Positions 22,940-34,000 of a stretch of DNA of 64,000 nucleotides are shown here, piece after piece. The stretch's first letter is position 1. Each line of letters begins with the position of its first letter. Origin of the DNA: Anthoceros angustus. Its lineage: Eukaryota > Streptophyta > Anthocerotopsida > Anthocerotales > Anthocerotaceae. The stretch spans positions 372,001 through 436,000 of the forward strand of contig MU008186.1 of NCBI GenBank assembly GCA_010909165.1, read 5' to 3'. The position numbers were made by a program, and so were the translations under genes. The notes beneath the pieces were generated by a model, which was not told where the DNA came from, did no database searches, and saw only the letters and a program-made list of their open reading frames with translations.

Positions 22940-24880
22940 TCACTCTGCTGAATCAGGTCTTCGAAGTGCTTCTTCATAGGATTGTGGTTCAACAGAATCC
23001 AAGGAAGTAGCATGAGCCTGTGGATTCCTAAAGTCATAGGATTGATAGTAATCAGGGGCACGTCTTACCCTTGTAGGATAATGGCATTCAGGTGCTAGAG
23101 CATCGACAACAACTGCTTCATCATCTGCAACTGCTTCATGGTTTGCATCTTCAGTCACTACTTCATCTTCAACTGCATCTTCCAAAGGTTCATCTTCATG
23201 CTCAATTCCTGCAGGATGGGGCTCCTGTATACCATCAGCAGCATGGTCTAAGGGTGCTGCTGGTTCATTGTCCCCACCTTCAGGAGCAACATCCTCATGG
23301 GGAGAATCGTCGAAATGAGAGATGGCCGGAAGAGTATCATCATCCCCACCAGCATCAGCAATGTCACCAGGTTGAGGAAATCCCACTGCCCAAGGAACTG
23401 TCTAATCAAAAGTGACACTACGTGAGTAGGTCACCTTGTTCTTCGACACATCATAAAGCTTGTAGGCTTTAATACCCTCAGTATAGCCTAGCATGAGCAA
23501 CTTGTGCGCTTTGTCTAAGAGTTTCTTGCGTTTCTCCTTAGGGATAAAGGCGTAAGCTACACAACTGAAGGTTCAAAGATGGAGAACAGAGGGCTTGCGG
23601 CCATAAAAGGCCTTATAGGGTGTCATACCAGTGACAGAGTTGGTGGGCAGTATGTTACGAAGATAGACTGCTGTTGTTAAGGCTTCTGCCCAATATGGCA
23701 GAGGGAGGTGGGCATGGTGAAGCAAGGACGAAGTCATCTCTTGCAACGTGAGATTCATGCGCTCAGCAACTCCATTATGCTATGGGGTATAAACCACGGT
23801 GAGTTGGCGTCCAATGCCTTCATCTGTGCAGTAGGACTGGAACTCCTTAGAAGTGAATTCCCCACCGTTATCTGAACGAAGGGTTTTGAGCTGCTTCTTT
23901 GTCCAACGCTCAACAAGCTTGAGGTAAGATTTAAAGTGAGAAAAGCATCCACTTTTTGCCTGAAGTATATAAGCAGTGACAAAACGGGTTTTGTCATCTG
24001 TGAAGGTGAGGAATTATCTTCCAGCACCCAAGTAGGGTTGGGACAGGGGTCCACAAAGGTCAATGTGGACAAGTTCAAGAACATCTGACGCTCGATGTGG
24101 GTGCTGGTTCCTAAAAGCAGCTTGGTGTCGCTTAAACAACACATAGGATTCACAGAGAGGTAAGGGAACCAAAGTCCCTATTGGCCCATCAGCATAGAGA
24201 TTGCTAATTGCAAGCTTCTGTAACTTGGCACTATGGGGATGGCCTAATCTGGCATGCCACAGCTGACTCTTAAATATTTGCTGTGCAGAGGCTAGTGATG
24301 TATCCTGTGTGAGGTGAGAGACGGGCACTCCACTCTGGGTATGAAGACGAAAGAGGTCATGATCTGATGACCCATAGGTTATAATTTTTCTATGGTCAAA
24401 AGCATCTATCACCTGGCATTCTATTGTGGTAAAGAGAATATGACTATTGTTGTCAGTATTTAACTTTCTAACTGAGATCAAATTCCTAGTCATGTCTGGC
24501 ACATAATACACGTCATTCAAAACGAGTGTAACGCCAGAGGGAATCGGCAAATGTATTGTGCCTATGCCAGGGGAAACAAGAGAACGATCATCTCCAAGGT
24601 AAACATATTGGTCCTGAGCTGACCTATATGTCTTGTAAGCATTTCTGTCGAAACAGATGTGTGTTGTAGCACCAGTGTCAAGGTACCATTCTGCCAATGG
24701 TCTGACCTCTAATTTGGTTGACAAACAGGTTGGGAGAAGAATTGGGTTAGAAAACTCTCTTGTGCCTACAGTGAGGGCAGAAAGGGTGTTATTTTTCTTT
24801 ACCACAACGTGAGTTTCAGCAGCTGGCTAACCAGCTTGCTTCTTTTGACATTCACGCTCCCAGTGTCCAGGTAATTTGCA
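22940..24880 (-). mobile_element. Ty1/copia retrotransposon fragment: zinc knuckle, protease, integrase
   Basis: Reading right to left: end of a gag zinc knuckle (CKLPGHWERECQKKQ, followed by an in-frame TAG), aspartic protease (WYLDTGATTHIC), GAG-pre-integrase (LWHARLGHPHSAKLQKLA), integrase core (ELVHIDLCGP, then after a frame shift a SDNGGEFTS-type block and NGVAERMNLTLQEM, LPLPYWAEAL) and the linker to reverse transcriptase (YPTRVRRAP, then SVEPQSYEEAL). It stops there. Several frame shifts and stops show decay. The gag side is cut at about 24885 by the plus-strand reverse-transcriptase element. The missing downstream part continues at 20291 (RNase H). Confidence 0.85.
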
Positions 24881-24959
24881 CACCTCACGCTCCACCCCGG
24901 GGGCGAGGCGGCCTAGACTTTGTTCCTCTTTCTCCATCGGTGGTGTCTTTGCCGCTCCA

Positions 24960-27900
24960 GGGGTGGGTCCTTGAAGGCACAGGGAGGTGGCTGCTCATTT
25001 CCGTTGGTTCCGGGCCGGGGACTGTGAGGCCCTGCAAGAGGAAGAGGGGTGCACCGCGAGGTCTAGGATCGAGCCGGCTAAGGTGGATCAAGTCCATCCT
25101 GACCTCGCCAAGGCGTATCTTAAGAGGTGCCTCATGCTAGGCGGTGCTGGGGAATACGCATGGGCTATCTGTGTTGCCTGGCCTCTTCGCTCGGAGCCGG
25201 TGGCCTCTGAGGAGACCATTGCTGATCTCCACGCCCTTCATCCGGCCCCAAGTGACCTCATTCCACAGGATATCTTGGATTATGTGGTGGAAGAGCCTTT
25301 TTGTTTTGACAGGGCAGTCTTTGGCAGGGCTATTACCACTGCTGCGGCTTTCTTCGAGTGGTCTGCTTGGGACAGTCTATGATCACCTTCGAGATTATTT
25401 TGCTCCCAAGGATCCTTTCAATGGTTTTTCAGAGCTTTTCATTCTAGTGGCAGCCGTAGCGAGGGGAGAGACCCCCCAACGGATCTCCCAAGTGTTAGGT
25501 GCTAGTAGGTTATTGGCAATGGAGAAGCCAAGGCCTAGGATGCGCCCTATCACCGTCGGGGAGGCTTTCTTGCGCCTCACAAGCTGCAGCATTGCCATTC
25601 AACTCCAGGGGTAGTTCCAGGCACACCTTTGCCTCCAACATTTTGGGATTGCCACTCCGGGGGGCTGTGAGTCGGCGGCCTTTGGAGTCGAGGTGGTTCT
25701 GGAGTCTCATCTGGATTCTGTCATCCTACAGGTAGGCATCGAGAACGCTTTCAATATTGTCTCTAGGACGGCTATTTTCACGGAACTCAAGGATGCGGGC
25801 AGGCTGCTGGCAAGTCTTGTTCCATTTGTCCACTCTTCAGTTCTCCGTCTAACCTTTACCATCATTTGCAGAAGGGGTTTCTATGCTTGACTCGGCGACG
25901 GGAACGAGATAGGGGACCCCTTGGAGGCTGCCCTCTTTGCCGTGTTGCACTTCAGCGCGCTGTCCACTACTACCTGAGATCAAGGAGCTTTGTCTCTTTC
26001 TGTTCGTGGCGAATGACACTCATATCTTAGGACCAGGGGACAAGGTTAGGGAGGCGTTTGAACTCTTCTCCTCAAAGTTATCCCTTTGGGTTTGAGGAAC
26101 AAGATCACAAGTGCAAGATTTGGTCCTTGTTGGGCATCACTTCTTTCTTCAATAACCTGGGGGGAATATTGTTTCCAAGTAGGGAACCCTAGGGTACCGG
26201 TGGGACCCGACTTGATTAAGGGTTTTGTCGATGTTGCTTTGGAGAAGGACTTGGCCCACATCAGCGACCTCTCTCAATTAGGGGACCCTCATGGCATTTG
26301 GTATCCTTTCTTCGTGCTTTGTGGATCGGCGGTACCTCACGAGCAGTTGCTCCCTCCCTAGTTTTTCTATCAAGCTAAGGAAGTTCGATAAACAGGTTAG
26401 GCGGGCGCTTGGGGACATCATTGGCCTAGGCACCTTCAAGTGTCTTTGCGAGTCTAGCGGTGCATGCATCCCTACATCGCCTTTGAGGGCCGGTTTGCCG
26501 GCCATGGAGACCTCGGTCTTTGGCGGCCTTCCTTGAGAGCCAGCCCTCTCTCCCCCGTCTTGGCCTTTTGGTTCTTAACGGGATTCCCCCATCTTGGAGG
26601 CCTTCATCTCGGTGTTGAGGAGGGGCCTTCCCCTTGAGATTCCCTAAGGTTGGCTAGGATTCCTTATCCTTAGAGGCTAGGCGGTCTTTGGGGAATACGC
26701 ATGGGCTATCGTGTTGCAGCCTCTTCGCTCGGAGCCGGTGGCCTCGAGGAGACCATTGCTGATCTCCACGCCTTCATCCGGCCCCAAGTGACCTCATTCC
26801 ACAGGATATCTTGGATTATGTGGTGGAAGAGCCTTTTGTTTTGATGAGGTCTTTGGCGGGGCTATTACCACCGCCTTCTTGAGTGGTCCTTGGGGCGATC
26901 TATGATCACCTTCGAGATTATTTTGCTCCCAAGGATCCTTTCAATGGTTTTTCCGAGCTTTTCATTCTAGTGGCAGCCGTAGCGAGGGGAGACCCCAACG
27001 GATCTCCCAAGTGTTAGGTGCTAGTAGGTTATTGGCAATGGAGAAGCCAAGGCCTAGGATGCGCCCTATCACCGTCGGGGAGGCTTTCTTGCGCCTCACA
27101 AGCTGCAGCATTGCCATTCAACTCCAGGGGTAGTTCCAGGCACACCTTTGCCTCCAACATTTTGGGATTGCCACTCCGGGGGGCTGTGAGTCGGCGGCCT
27201 TTGGAGTCGAGGTGGTTGAGTCTCATCCGGATTGTCATCCTGGTGCATCGAGGCGCTTTCAATATTGTCTCTGGGGCTATTTTCACCGGAACTCAAGGAT
27301 GCGGGCAGGCTGCTGGCAAGTCTTGTTCCATTTGTCCACTCTTCAGTTCTCCGTCTAACCTTTACCATCATTTGCAGAAGGGGTTTCTATGCTTGACTCG
27401 GCGACGGGAACGAGATAGGGGACCCCTTGGAGGCCTCTTGCCGTGTTGCACTGTCCACTACTACCTGAGATCAAGGAGCTTTGTCTCTTTCTGTTCGTGG
27501 CGAATGACACTCATATCTTAGGACCAGGGGACAAGGTTAGGGAGGCGTTTGAACTCTTCTCCTCAAAGTTATCCCGCCTGGGTTTGAGGAACAAGATCCT
27601 GAAGTGCAAGATTTGGTCCTTGTTGGGCATCACTTCTTTCTTCAATAACCTGGGGGGAATATTGTTTCCAAGTAGGGAACCCTAGGGTACCGGTGGGACC
27701 CGACTTGATTAAGGGTTTTGTCGATGTTGCTTTGGAGAAGGACTTGGCCCACATCAGCGACCTCTCTCAATTAGGGGACCCTCATATGGCATTTGGTATC
27801 CTTTCTTCGTGCTTTGTGGATCGGCCAGAGTACCTCACCAGAACGGTTGCTCCCTCCCTAGTTTTTCTATCAAGCTAAGGGAAGTTCGATAAACAGGTTA

Positions 27901-29126
27901 GGCAGGCGCTTGGGGACATCATTGGCCTAGGCACCTTCAAGTGTGCTGCAGGGGGTCTAGCGAGGCTGCATGCATCCCTACCTGTCGCCTTTGAGGGCAC
28001 TGGTTTGCCGGCCATGGAGACCTCGGTGCTGGCGGCCTTCCTTGAGAGCTGGGCCCTCTCTCCCCCCGTCTTGGCCTTTTGGTTCTTAACCCGGGATTCC
28101 CCCATCTTGGAGGCCTTCATCTCTGGTGTTGAGGAGGGGGCCTTCCCCTTGCAGGATTCCCTAAAGGTTGGCTAGGGATTCCTTATCCTTAGAGGCTAGG
28201 GCGGCCATGCCTTTTTTTTCCACGCTCTCTATGGACGGGCTACGCGACCTTTAGGCCTCTCTCCAGGAGAAGTAGTTCGGACAGGCGCAGAGGGCCCTTC
28301 TTCTGGATTTTACTATTCCCCAGCCTACTCGGGCTCGCTTGCGCTCTTGCTCGGGGAAGGAAGCGGGCTCTTGGCTTCTGGCTCAGCTGTGCATCCAGGC
28401 TTTCCAAATCACACCAACCTCTTTTTCTACCGCGATGAGGTTCCGTCTGGGCTTGGTCTGGCCTTTGGCCGTTCTCTATCATCTTGCAGTTGTGGGGCTC
28501 CCCTCGATGCCTCTGGGTCCCACCTGGCTCGCTGGCTAGCTTGAGGGCAGCGTATCGCTACGCATGATGCCGTTCGCGACGTCATGTTCTCCATGGCTAA
28601 GGAGAGCGGATTTCTTCCGTACAGGGAGCGCCCAAACACCTGGAGCAACGGCGTGTTGAGTAGGGCGAATCTATTTCTGACTAGGGGGGATCAAATTTCT
28701 GTTGCGGATGTCGTCGCAATAGACCTTACCCGGGACACCGTTTGTGAGCACATAATCATCAAGCCTCTGTGTTGGACAGTAGAGGGATGCGCAACATCCA
28801 AAGTACACAAATACATGCCTATGCAAGACGGCCATGCCTTCATCCCCCTCGCCATCGAGACCCACGGGGCATGGGCAAAGATTTCGGACGGCTCATAAAG
28901 GATTGTGCTAAAGCCTACAACAGCAGATGGAACGGGGTGGGTCTCCCCTTTTCCTCCGTGGTGGCTTTCTTTCAACAGTGGGTTTCCATTGACTGCGGGC
29001 GTTGGCGCGCTATTTACAAAGGCAATGGTGGAGGCAGGCATACCGGTCGAGTGGCCTTTCCTATTTCCCGACCACAACATACTTGGGGCAGTTGGTAGTG
29101 TCGGGATAGACATTCGGGGGGGCTAG
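24960..29126 (+). mobile_element. Non-LTR-type reverse-transcriptase element, decayed and internally duplicated
   Basis: In several frames the plus strand encodes a reverse transcriptase of the kind with RPITVGEAFLRL, GIATPGGCESA, an AFN motif (VGIENAFNIVSR), a GDPLGG block and the active-site equivalent VANDTHILGPGDKV (second residue N where D is expected). A C-terminal part follows: RLRSCSGKEAGSWLLA, CSCGAPLDASGSHLARW, a His-Asp segment near 28560, VADVVAIDLTRDTV and a final FIPLAIETHGAW block, resembling a nuclease-like domain. The element ends near 29126. The reverse-transcriptase core is present twice because of the tandem duplication at 25137-28200. No copy is intact. I cannot name the clade. 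Confidence 0.7.
25137..28200. repeat. Tandem duplication, two copies of about 1.54 kb
   Basis: Copy A is about 25137-26680 and copy B about 26681-28200; both start near GCTAGGCGGT and end near TTATCCTTAGAGGCTAGG. The beginning of A and the end of B read cleanly, while the end of A and the beginning of B carry many small deletions, again mostly at CTG, CAG, CCTGG and CCCGGG sites. Confidence 0.85.
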
Positions 29127-29410
29127 CCTTCCCTAGCCCTTGGCCCTTTACTAGGTTGTTCCCCATCGGCTCGGGGTAGATGAGTTTTCTCATCTCTTCT
29201 TTTCTATAAAGTCTCCATTCTTCCATAATGATAATAAAATAAGGCAACGAGCAAGTGGGGACAAGAATTTTAAAGAAGCTTGCTAATTTCCATTTGAGCA
29301 GGTGGAGGGCATATGGTATTACGAAAATCCATCGGGCATGAAGTGAATAGTGTCAATCTCTACAACGTAATGGTGGCACGCGCCCCAAGGCAACCGCGCT
29401 ACCTGCTACT

Positions 29411-29472
29411 TCTAGGTCTCTGGGGTTGAATATCCGCACCCTCTAGGTCTCTGGGGTTGAATATCCGCACCC
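29411..29472. repeat. 31-bp tandem duplication
   Basis: TCTAGGTCTCTGGGGTTGAA and the following 11 bases are present twice, head to tail, apparently without differences. Confidence 0.75.
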
Positions 29473-29750
29473 GCTTCTTTCAGGTTTCCAGTGCGCACTC
29501 TGTATATGATGGGTCCCGGTTATGTCATGTGAGTATAATCCCATCCTATTACGATCTAGCATGTCTACCGGGATGACTTGGGAGATACAAAATATTGTGG
29601 GCTAATAAATAATAATATGTTATTAAAATTTACCATCCCAATCCCGTTCTCTTGAGAGTTAGGTGTAGACCATGTAAACTTTGAAAATTTGTAGGGATGG
29701 GAAGTCCTATCTACCCCGAGGCGATGAGGAACAACCCTGATCTAGAGAGC

Positions 29751-29874
29751 CCCATGCCATGGGGGACTAGCCCCCGTGATTGTCCAAAGGGTCCCATGCC
29801 ATGGCGGACTAGCCCCCCGCGATTGTCCAGAGGGTCCCATGCCATGGCGGACTAGCCCCCCGCGATTGTCCAGC
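29751..29874. repeat. Three 42-43-bp tandem units
   Basis: Units start CCCATGCCATGG and contain GACTAGCCCCC and GATTGTCC. The second and third are identical to each other. They abut the inverted scrap of the reverse-transcriptase element. Confidence 0.75.
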
Positions 29875-29966
29875 CTAAAGCTACATACTGCTCCCAAGAT
29901 GTCATAGATGGGAATAAAGAAGGGCTTACCCACCACCACAAGAGCTGAAGATGCTGTGCCTTGCAT
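29875..29966 (-). pseudogene. Inverted scrap of the reverse-transcriptase element C-terminus
   Basis: The minus-strand frame reads YDILGAVCSFRLDNRGG, matching the C-terminal end NILGAVGSVGIDIRGG of the plus-strand element that ends at 29126. It shows a second, inverted copy of which only the end remains. Confidence 0.55.
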
Positions 29967-30267
29967 TCGATGCCGTCCTAAGTATTGCGTTGGTCAACGC
30001 CCTTTGTAAGGCGTACTAAATATTGCGTTGGTCAACGCCCTCTTCAAGGGGCTGGATATTCTTTGCCGGAAGAAATGCAACCAAGTAAGATAGAGGAAGA
30101 CCTAGCCCATGTGGTAGGCTTTGGCACAAGCCTAAAGGCCTCTTTGCCAATGGCCTTTCTTGCATCAATAAACATGTGCCCCCAATGCTATACAGTTAGA
30201 CACTTACCTCCGCATCAAATCCCCTCCTGCACAGTTGAAAGTACCCCACATCCCCTTCTACACACTC

Positions 30268-30329
30268 AAAAGTACCCATGTTGATGGTGTCTCCTAACAA
30301 AAGTACCCATGTTGATGGTGTCTCCTAAT
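30268..30329. repeat. 31-bp tandem duplication
   Basis: AAAAGTACCCATGTTGATGG plus 11 bases occurs twice, head to tail. Confidence 0.75.
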
Positions 30330-31008
30330 ACCTGCATGACCTGGTTGTCAAAATCCCATGAGTTAGATAGGTAACCCGAAGAGGGAGACACAATTCGTAC
30401 AAGACATTCCGGGTTGCGCGCGAAGCAGAGTACGCACCTTATAACAAAGTCTATACGAAATCTTTCCAGACCACATCTGCACTGGCAAGCCCGATGCAGC
30501 ATTGACGGGCAGATGGGAAGGCATGCGCGCGTAGGAAGGGGACCATATAGAAACCTAGCTGATGGCATGGGGTCCACTGTGAGAGAGCTGACTGACGCGC
30601 GGGTGATGCTCGTGCGGCCATTTACCTTTCTAGAGCCCTTCCATTTCTACCGTGTCGGTTTACTTTACCCTGCTTTTGTTCGGGTCACACAGCCTACCCC
30701 TCCATGTGGAATCTCCCCAGCCCGCATGAATTTGGGAGCCGCGCCGAAGCAGGCCGGCGTGAGGGATCAAGCCTGCCATGCCGCCGGCCCTGATCGGTTG
30801 TTCACAGCCGTGCAGGAGACGCTGGTTAGGTTTTGGTCATGGCGCCTCAGCACATGGATGCAACCAGTGGGCGGACGAGTGACGTGAATTTCAGCATCTT
30901 CCTCTGGGCCAGCAGCCGAAGGCGATCGCCACGCGTTGCGAATTCAGGCGAAGCACCGATTGATGCAGGCCATGTGACCGATTGGTGCAGGCCATTGGCA
31001 GTATTGTT

Positions 31009-34000
31009 TCAGCCTTGCTTGCCTTTTGGGATGCTTTCATTCCCAACCTGAAAGCTATGCACCAGTCCGTCCCTGTCTGCCCACCAGCTCTGACCCGGCT
31101 GCTTCCGGGCCCTGATTCGTTTTCTCCTTGCCTGCAACTCCTGTGCCTGCTCCCACATCTGGGCACCAGTGTATAAGTTGCACATTACCACATACGCTGA
31201 GACATCTTGCTTGTCTAGCTTCACTGCTTGCTCAAAAGCATAGCGTCCCACCTCCACGTTGCTCCACTTGCGACACGAACCCAAAAGTGTATGCCAAACC
31301 GCAGGATCAGGCACTACTGGCATGGTTTTCACCAAAGCTAGCGCTTCATCCAGTCGGCCTGCACGGCCCATAAGGTCCACCATGCATGTGTAATACTCCA
31401 CTGTGGGTGTGATGCCGAAATGTCTGCTCATCGCGTCAAAATACTCGAGCCCTTCACTCAATAGCCCCGTGTGACTGCACACCTTCAGCACAGCAGCGAA
31501 CGTGTGGCCATCTGGCTGTGTGCCATCTTGTACCATTCTAAGCACCAAGCGAAAGACCTCTTCACCGTCTCCCTGATGACTGTACCCTGCAATTAGTAAA
31601 TTCCAGGCCACAAGGTGCCTTTGAGGCAATGTTTCGAACACCTGCCGTGCATCAACCATGCTTCCAGACCGTGTGTACATGTTTATCAGACTCCCGGCTA
31701 CAAACTTATCGGCTCGAAGCCCTTGTTCTTCAATCTGCGCGTGCAGCTCCCTCCCCAAATGCAAAGCTGCCACATTAGCACAGGCCTGCAGAAGGCACAC
31801 GAAAGTCACAGAGTTGGGTACAGCGATGCCTTCGTTCTGCATAGCCCTGTACAGATGAAGGGCTTCCTGGCCCATCCCCTGCTGGGAGTACCCTGCAATT
31901 AGGGCAGTCCACGTCACCACATCTTTTTCACCAAGTCCGTCAAACACTGCTCGGCCGTCTTCCAAGCTGCCACACTTTGCATACATGTTCACCAAACTGC
32001 TGGCTACAAACACGTCAGCTTGGAGTCTTCTTTCTCTAATTTGTGCATGAAGCCGCTTCCCTATATCCAAAGCTTCGGTGCCCAGACTTGCACATGCCTG
32101 TAGGAGGCACACCAGGGTCACGGAATTCGCCACTGCCATCTCATCCTCTTGCATCGCACTGAAGAGTTGAAGGGCTTGCTGGCTCATGCCCCACTGAGAA
32201 TATCCTGCAATTAGAGCAGTCCATGCCATCACATCTTTTTGACCAAGTCCATCAAACACACTCTGAGCATCCTCTAAGCTGCCACACTTTCCGTACATGT
32301 TTATCAAACTGCTCGCTAGTACCATATCAGTTTGATGTCCTCGTTCTCTGATCTGCACGTGGAGCTCCTTCCCCATCTCTAACGCTGGTGTGCCAACACT
32401 TGCACATGCCTGCAGGAGGCACACAAATGTCACAGAATCAGGTTCCGCACCGTCTTGTTGCATATCAGTGTAAACTTGCAGAGCTTCCAGGCCCATGCCC
32501 TGCTGAGAGTACCCTGAGATCATGGCATTCCACGCAACCACGTCTTTTTCAACAAGCCCATCAAACACTCTGTGAGCATCTTCCAGGCTGCCACATTTTG
32601 CATACATGTTGACCAAACTGTTGGCTACGAAGACATCCCCCTCATGTCCATGTTCTCTGATCTGAATATGAAGTTCCTTCCCCTTTTCCAACGCTAGGCT
32701 GCCGACACTAGCACATGCCTGCAGGAGGCACACAAATGTCACAGAGTTGGGTGCAACGATGCCATCTTGTTGCATGGTGCTGTAAAGATCAAGAGCTTCC
32801 TGCCCCATGCCCCGCTGGGAATATCCTGCTATCATGGCACTCCATATCACAACATTTTTGTCACCAAGTCCATCAAACACACCCCGAGCATCCTCTAGGC
32901 TGCCACATTTAGCATACATGTTCACCAAACTGCTGGCTACAAACACATGGCCTTGAAGCCCTTGATCTGTAATTTGCAGATGAAGCTGCCTCCCATTCTC
33001 CAGAGCTTGGGTGCCCACGCTTGCACACGCCTGCAAGAGGCACACAAATGTCACAGAATCAGGTACGGCATTGGGATCTTTCTGCATAGCACTATATAGA
33101 TGAAGGGCTTCCTGGTTCATGCCATGCTGGGAATACCGTGCTATCATTGCATTCCACATTGCGACATCTTTTTGACCAAGTCCGTCAAACACTCTTTGAG
33201 CATCTTCCAAGCTTCCACACATAGCATACATGTTCAACAAACCGTTGGCTAAACGCAAATCAGTTTCCTCTCCTATTTTTCTGATTTGTGTATGAATCTG
33301 TTTCCCCTTCTCCAATGCTGGGCTACCCACACTTGCACATGCCTGCAAGAGGCACAGAAGTGTCACGGAATCAGGTACAACCATCCCATCTTCTTGCATG
33401 ACACTGTGAAGATGAAGGGCTTCCTGACCCATGCCTTGCTGGGAATATCCTGAGATCATGCCATTCCAAGTTACCACATCTTTTTGACCAAGTCCGTCAA
33501 ACACTTTGTGGGCATCTTCTAGGCTGCCACACTTTGCATACATGTTTACCAAACTGTTGGCCACAAAGATGTTAGCTTGGTGTCCTAGCTCTTTTATCTG
33601 TATATGAAGCTGCTTACCGTTCTCAAGAGCTGGAGCCCCGACACTTGCACATGCCTGGAGGAGGCACACAAAAGTCACAGAATTGGGAACAGAGATGCCG
33701 TCTTCTTGCATATCCTTGTACAGGCCAAGGGCTTCCCGGCCCATACCCAGCCGGGAATACCCTGCAATCAGAGCAGTCCACGACACGACATCTTTCTCCC
33801 CAAGGCCGTCAAACACTCTTTGAGCGTGTTCCAAGCTGCCACATTTTGCGTACATGTCCATCACGCAATTACAGACAAACAAATCACGCTGAAACCGGCT
33901 GGCCAATACATCAGCATGCACCTCCTGCCCAGATTCCAAATCTGCTCCCTTCCCACAAGCCTGGAGAGCTGCCACAAACACATGACCATCCGGCTCCACA

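Larger units (their letters stand above)
29127..31008. other. Intergenic stretch with repeats and a transposon scrap
   Basis: Between the reverse-transcriptase element and the 3' end of PPR-A there are only short tandem duplications (29411-29472, 29751-29874, 29979-30041, 30268-30329) and a minus-strand scrap of the same reverse-transcriptase element. No gene is supported. Confidence 0.5.
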
